From assembly GCF_020103695.1 (NCBI RefSeq), contig NZ_JAHXBF010000013.1:248001-312000 (forward strand): 64,000 nt of DNA, written 5' to 3'. Positions within the stretch are counted from its first letter, which is position 1. Each line of letters opens with the position of its first letter. Under the pieces are notes generated by a model. The model saw only the letters and a program-made list of their open reading frames with translations, searched no databases and had not been told where the DNA came from. This document shows, piece after piece, positions 61,667 through 64,000 of the stretch. The DNA comes from Hyalangium versicolor (GTDB lineage: Bacteria; Myxococcota; Myxococcia; Myxococcales; Myxococcaceae). The position numbers and the translations under genes are program-made.

Positions 61667-63010
61667 TTAGTGCGAGTGAGCGCGAGCGATGCGCTGAGCG
61701 GTGCGGAAGAGCTGAGAGCAGGAGTAGTCCAAAGGCGCCTCCTGGTTTTGGAGGGCATGACGGGCCCGGAGGAAGGGCAGCCAGGCCCTGTCCCCGATGA
61801 CGACCGCGGCCTCTTCCAACTTCTTGCGCGGCACCCAGCGGCCACCGAGCCCACCCACCAGAAAGCGGCCAAGAAAGGCCCCCAGGGCGGGCACGAGCGT
61901 CTCACGCTGCTCGTGGGACAAGCGTCTGCCCCAGTTCGCGTGCCACAGGTGCCAGTCCAGGTGGGGCAGGGCCTCCAGGACGCCCTCCATGACCTGGGGC
62001 ACGTCCGTGTGGAACAGGGCGACGAGTTGCTCGGCGTAGAGGCCTTCGTAGGTGTCGATGGCGGCCTTGATGTTGTCCACATCCGGCTCGGGAGCCTGGG
62101 AGGCGGGCAACCACTCGGAGACGGCGGGAGGGTGGTAGCGGTTGAAGCGCTCGACGAGGGTGCGCTTGCCACCAAGTACACCTTGGTGGTCCGCCTCCAT
62201 GCGAAGGATGTCGGCGACGTCGGGGTCGAACTCCATGGGGACGGGAACGAACTCGAGCGAGCGCCGACGCAGCGTGGCCAGAGCGGAGTCCAGGGAGAGT
62301 TCGGGGCGCAGGTGGACGAGGGAGCGGGCCTGGGCGAGGCGGGCCTCTTCGGAACTGAAGTCTGCGGGAGTGGGGCGTGTGAGCCAGAGGACGGCCCCGT
62401 GGGGCAGTTCCTCCATGAGGGTGGAGGGGGTGGACAGCAGGTGCTGGCGGCCGATGGCCTGCACCGTGGCCGGGCCGTACACGTTGAGCCAGAACGTCTC
62501 GTAGATGGGCCGGGGCATGCTCAGGTCCCTCACGGTGGGATCGGTGCCCAGGCCGAGATCGGTGGCGCTGTGCCCTACGCCAAAGGTGAGCGGCAGGCAC
62601 GAGGCCATGGCCCGCACAAAGGAGACGAGGTACGCGGCGCGCCTTTCGGCTTGACCCGGCTCGCGCAAGAACGAGAAACGCTGCAGGTCCATTGTGATGC
62701 AGCAAAAGACTCCAGCCTCATTCGTCCTGCTCGTGAACTCGACCATGGCCTCTGGCTGCTGGGAGCGCACCAGCATGAGGCTGAAGGTGTCGACAATGTA
62801 GGCCTCATGAAGCCGCCTCCTGAGTTCATTGCGCGAGTAATTCAGGCGAGGCCCCATGAGCCACATCTTGTCTGGACGCACCTCGGGGTCCAGCGACTCG
62901 ATGACCTCCAACACTTTCTCCAGCCCCTCGAAGCCCCGGCCCATGGGGTTCATGGAGGAGAAGAGCTGCAGGTGAAAACTGTCGTCGTTGCACCACTCAT
63001 CAGGGGACAT
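61667..63010 (-). CDS. Probable immunity or partner protein of the adjacent toxin-like gene
   Basis: 447 residues from ATG 63010, overlapping the upstream stop by 11 bases. It begins MSPDEWCNDDSFHLQLFSSM; no signal peptide or membrane segment. The first half is alpha/beta (LMLVRSQQPEAMVEFTSRTN; GVFCCITMDLQRFSFL; LPLTFGVGHSATDLGLG), and the second half helical. Residue composition and size fit the soluble immunity-like proteins next to polymorphic toxins in myxobacteria, but I do not recognise a named Imm family. The function is inferred from gene order and overlap. Confidence 0.6.
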   Translation of the reverse strand: MSPDEWCNDDSFHLQLFSSMNPMGRGFEGLEKVLEVIESLDPEVRPDKMWLMGPRLNYSRNELRRRLHEAYIVDTFSLMLVRSQQPEAMVEFTSRTNEAGVFCCITMDLQRFSFLREPGQAERRAAYLVSFVRAMASCLPLTFGVGHSATDLGLGTDPTVRDLSMPRPIYETFWLNVYGPATVQAIGRQHLLSTPSTLMEELPHGAVLWLTRPTPADFSSEEARLAQARSLVHLRPELSLDSALATLRRRSLEFVPVPMEFDPDVADILRMEADHQGVLGGKRTLVERFNRYHPPAVSEWLPASQAPEPDVDNIKAAIDTYEGLYAEQLVALFHTDVPQVMEGVLEALPHLDWHLWHANWGRRLSHEQRETLVPALGAFLGRFLVGGLGGRWVPRKKLEEAAVVIGDRAWLPFLRARHALQNQEAPLDYSCSQLFRTAQRIARAHSH

Positions 63011-64000
63011 AGAAGTGAAGTTGGACACCAAATCTGGGTGCAGCTGCCACGAGGGCGTCCGTGACCTTGGAAGAAAGTCCTGTCCCGTCATAGACGATAT
63101 GCACTTGGGAGATCCGCACTTTCTGGCCGAAGAGTGGATGGCCGCGCCGACGTACCTCGACCTCTCCACCGTACTTGGTCCTGGCCTCCACACTGTCGAT
63201 CTTGAGCTGTTCGAGCAGCTCGTTCGGGCTCTTGCCTGCGAAGCTGTGCTGCTTGTTGCTGAAGGAATGGACGGAAAGTGGGCGGCCTGGGCCGAGGGTC
63301 GCTTGGTCTACGGCGAGCTGGTCGACGTACACGGGGGTGGTGCGGCCCTCGATCTGGAGCCCTGTGTTGTCGGTGACCAGGGGGTGTTTCATTCCCGGCA
63401 TCCACTGACGAGAACCCTCCGCTTGCTGGAGCCAACGTGTCACGGCGCGCTGGAACTCCAGGGATCGCTGGAACGTGTTGAGAAGTCCCGAGTAGCTGCT
63501 CCAGGTGAGAGGGGGCTTGGCTTCGCTCACCCCGGAGGGCAAGGGGCGAGCACCGGCCAGCTCCTCGTAGCGGCGATGCCAGTAGGCCACGTAGCTGGTC
63601 CAGCGCGGATGATCGGCCTCAATGCCCGCGGGAGGCTGGGAGGATGCGGGGCGGTGGCGTGCGAGTTCCTTCAGGCTCTGAGGGTGGCGTGCGCCTGTCT
63701 CCAGGGTCTCCGCTTCGGCGAGACGGGCCTCCAGCGCGGGCAGTTCCTCCGCGGCAATGCGAGCCTCCAGGCCCGCCAGCGCCAGTCGTCCGGCCTCGAC
63801 CGGGGCGACGGCTTCCGCAGCCGCGGTCCTGGCATCAGCTGCTGTGACTTCTGCTTCCGCGGCACCAGCCGCGCCTTGCTTGAGGACGGTGCCCACCAAG
63901 AGCACGTCGAGCACGGCGGCGAGGGTGGTGTTCCTCACATGCTGGAGCCTGGCCTCGTCGGAGAAGCTGGCGGCCATGACCTGGCGCAGGTGCATGCCCC
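63000..64000 (-). CDS. Polymorphic-toxin-like protein, 5' end cut by the window edge
   Basis: At least 331 residues; the frame is open past 64000, and the ATG at 63995 need not be the true start. The N-terminal part (SFSDEARLQHVRNTTLAAVL, then DVLLVGTVLKQG) contains a hydrophobic stretch. A long Ala/Glu coiled coil follows (about 40-100). The C-terminal ~110 residues form a compact alpha/beta module (VHSFSNKQHSFAGKSPNELL; EARTKYGGEVEVRRR; GQKVRISQVHIVYDG; FGVQLHFYV) like the variable toxin tips of Rhs/SitA-type proteins. The overlap with the next gene fits a toxin-immunity pair. SitA-like delivery is a possibility only. Confidence 0.55.
   Translation of the reverse strand, partial: GMHLRQVMAASFSDEARLQHVRNTTLAAVLDVLLVGTVLKQGAAGAAEAEVTAADARTAAAEAVAPVEAGRLALAGLEARIAAEELPALEARLAEAETLETGARHPQSLKELARHRPASSQPPAGIEADHPRWTSYVAYWHRRYEELAGARPLPSGVSEAKPPLTWSSYSGLLNTFQRSLEFQRAVTRWLQQAEGSRQWMPGMKHPLVTDNTGLQIEGRTTPVYVDQLAVDQATLGPGRPLSVHSFSNKQHSFAGKSPNELLEQLKIDSVEARTKYGGEVEVRRRGHPLFGQKVRISQVHIVYDGTGLSSKVTDALVAAAPRFGVQLHFYVP

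Overview
The window looks like chromosomal DNA from a myxobacterium, probably of the Cystobacterineae (Archangium/Cystobacter/Stigmatella type). This rests on the high GC with strong G/C third-position bias, a MYXO-CTERM anchored protein, a Ser/Thr kinase fused to TPR repeats, many lipoproteins, DUF4123 and T6SS-flavoured genes, a complete alternative complex III plus caa3 oxidase operon, and a selenocysteine formate dehydrogenase. The genus is an inference from gene content only.

Left part (1-10.6 kb): a visibly lower-GC accessory patch opens the window. It holds a truncated unknown gene (1-530, minus), a BP74-like domain protein (705-1055), a small apparently frameshifted gene (1144-1433, minus) and a striking 567-residue multidomain protein (1538-3241). 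That protein combines a Cys4 zinc motif, a basic NLS-like stretch, an endonuclease/exonuclease/phosphatase-like region and an OTU-like cysteine protease region. A chemoreceptor and a SET-domain protein follow. Next is a tightly overlapping minus-strand operon (10108 down to 6239): a divergent RelA/SpoT-family protein, an AAA/STAND-like ATPase, and a second ATPase with a winged helix. Five 16-bp tandem palindromes sit just before its first gene. A degraded lipoprotein start and a tRNA/tmRNA-like 3' fragment lie just upstream, suggesting an integration scar. This operon is the best candidate in the window for an undescribed signalling or defence system.

Middle part (10.6-30.8 kb): a GT39/ArnT-like membrane glycosyltransferase; a 176-residue protein with a DUF4123 chaperone; an M4 metalloprotease; then a probable effector locus on the minus strand (a 120-residue T6SS-associated-type protein, a 1204-residue repeat protein with a metzincin-like HEAGH motif, and a lipoprotein). 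These are followed by a UbiA-family prenyltransferase, a Fur-box-controlled DUF4374-like lipoprotein, a MYXO-CTERM protein, a peptidoglycan-binding/M15-like protein with tandem repeats, a histone-H1-like/EF-hand fusion, a GMC cholesterol-oxidase-like enzyme and two dihaem lipoprotein cytochromes.

Respiratory part (31-42.6 kb): actABCDEF, a small membrane protein and coxBACD are arranged with overlapping starts and stops, so quinol oxidation (ACIII) and oxygen reduction (caa3 oxidase) would be made together.

Right part (42.6-64 kb): a membrane protein, an enolase-superfamily enzyme coupled to a giant FAD/Fe-S oxidoreductase, a pyruvate-oxidase-like ThDP enzyme, and a formate dehydrogenase operon fdhA (Sec, UGA at 54968-54970) - fdhB - nrfD-like. 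After these come a TPR Ser/Thr kinase, an M20 peptidase, and a GH16 laminarinase with a LacI-type operator. The window ends with an overlapping pair that resembles a polymorphic toxin and its immunity protein, the toxin running off the right edge.
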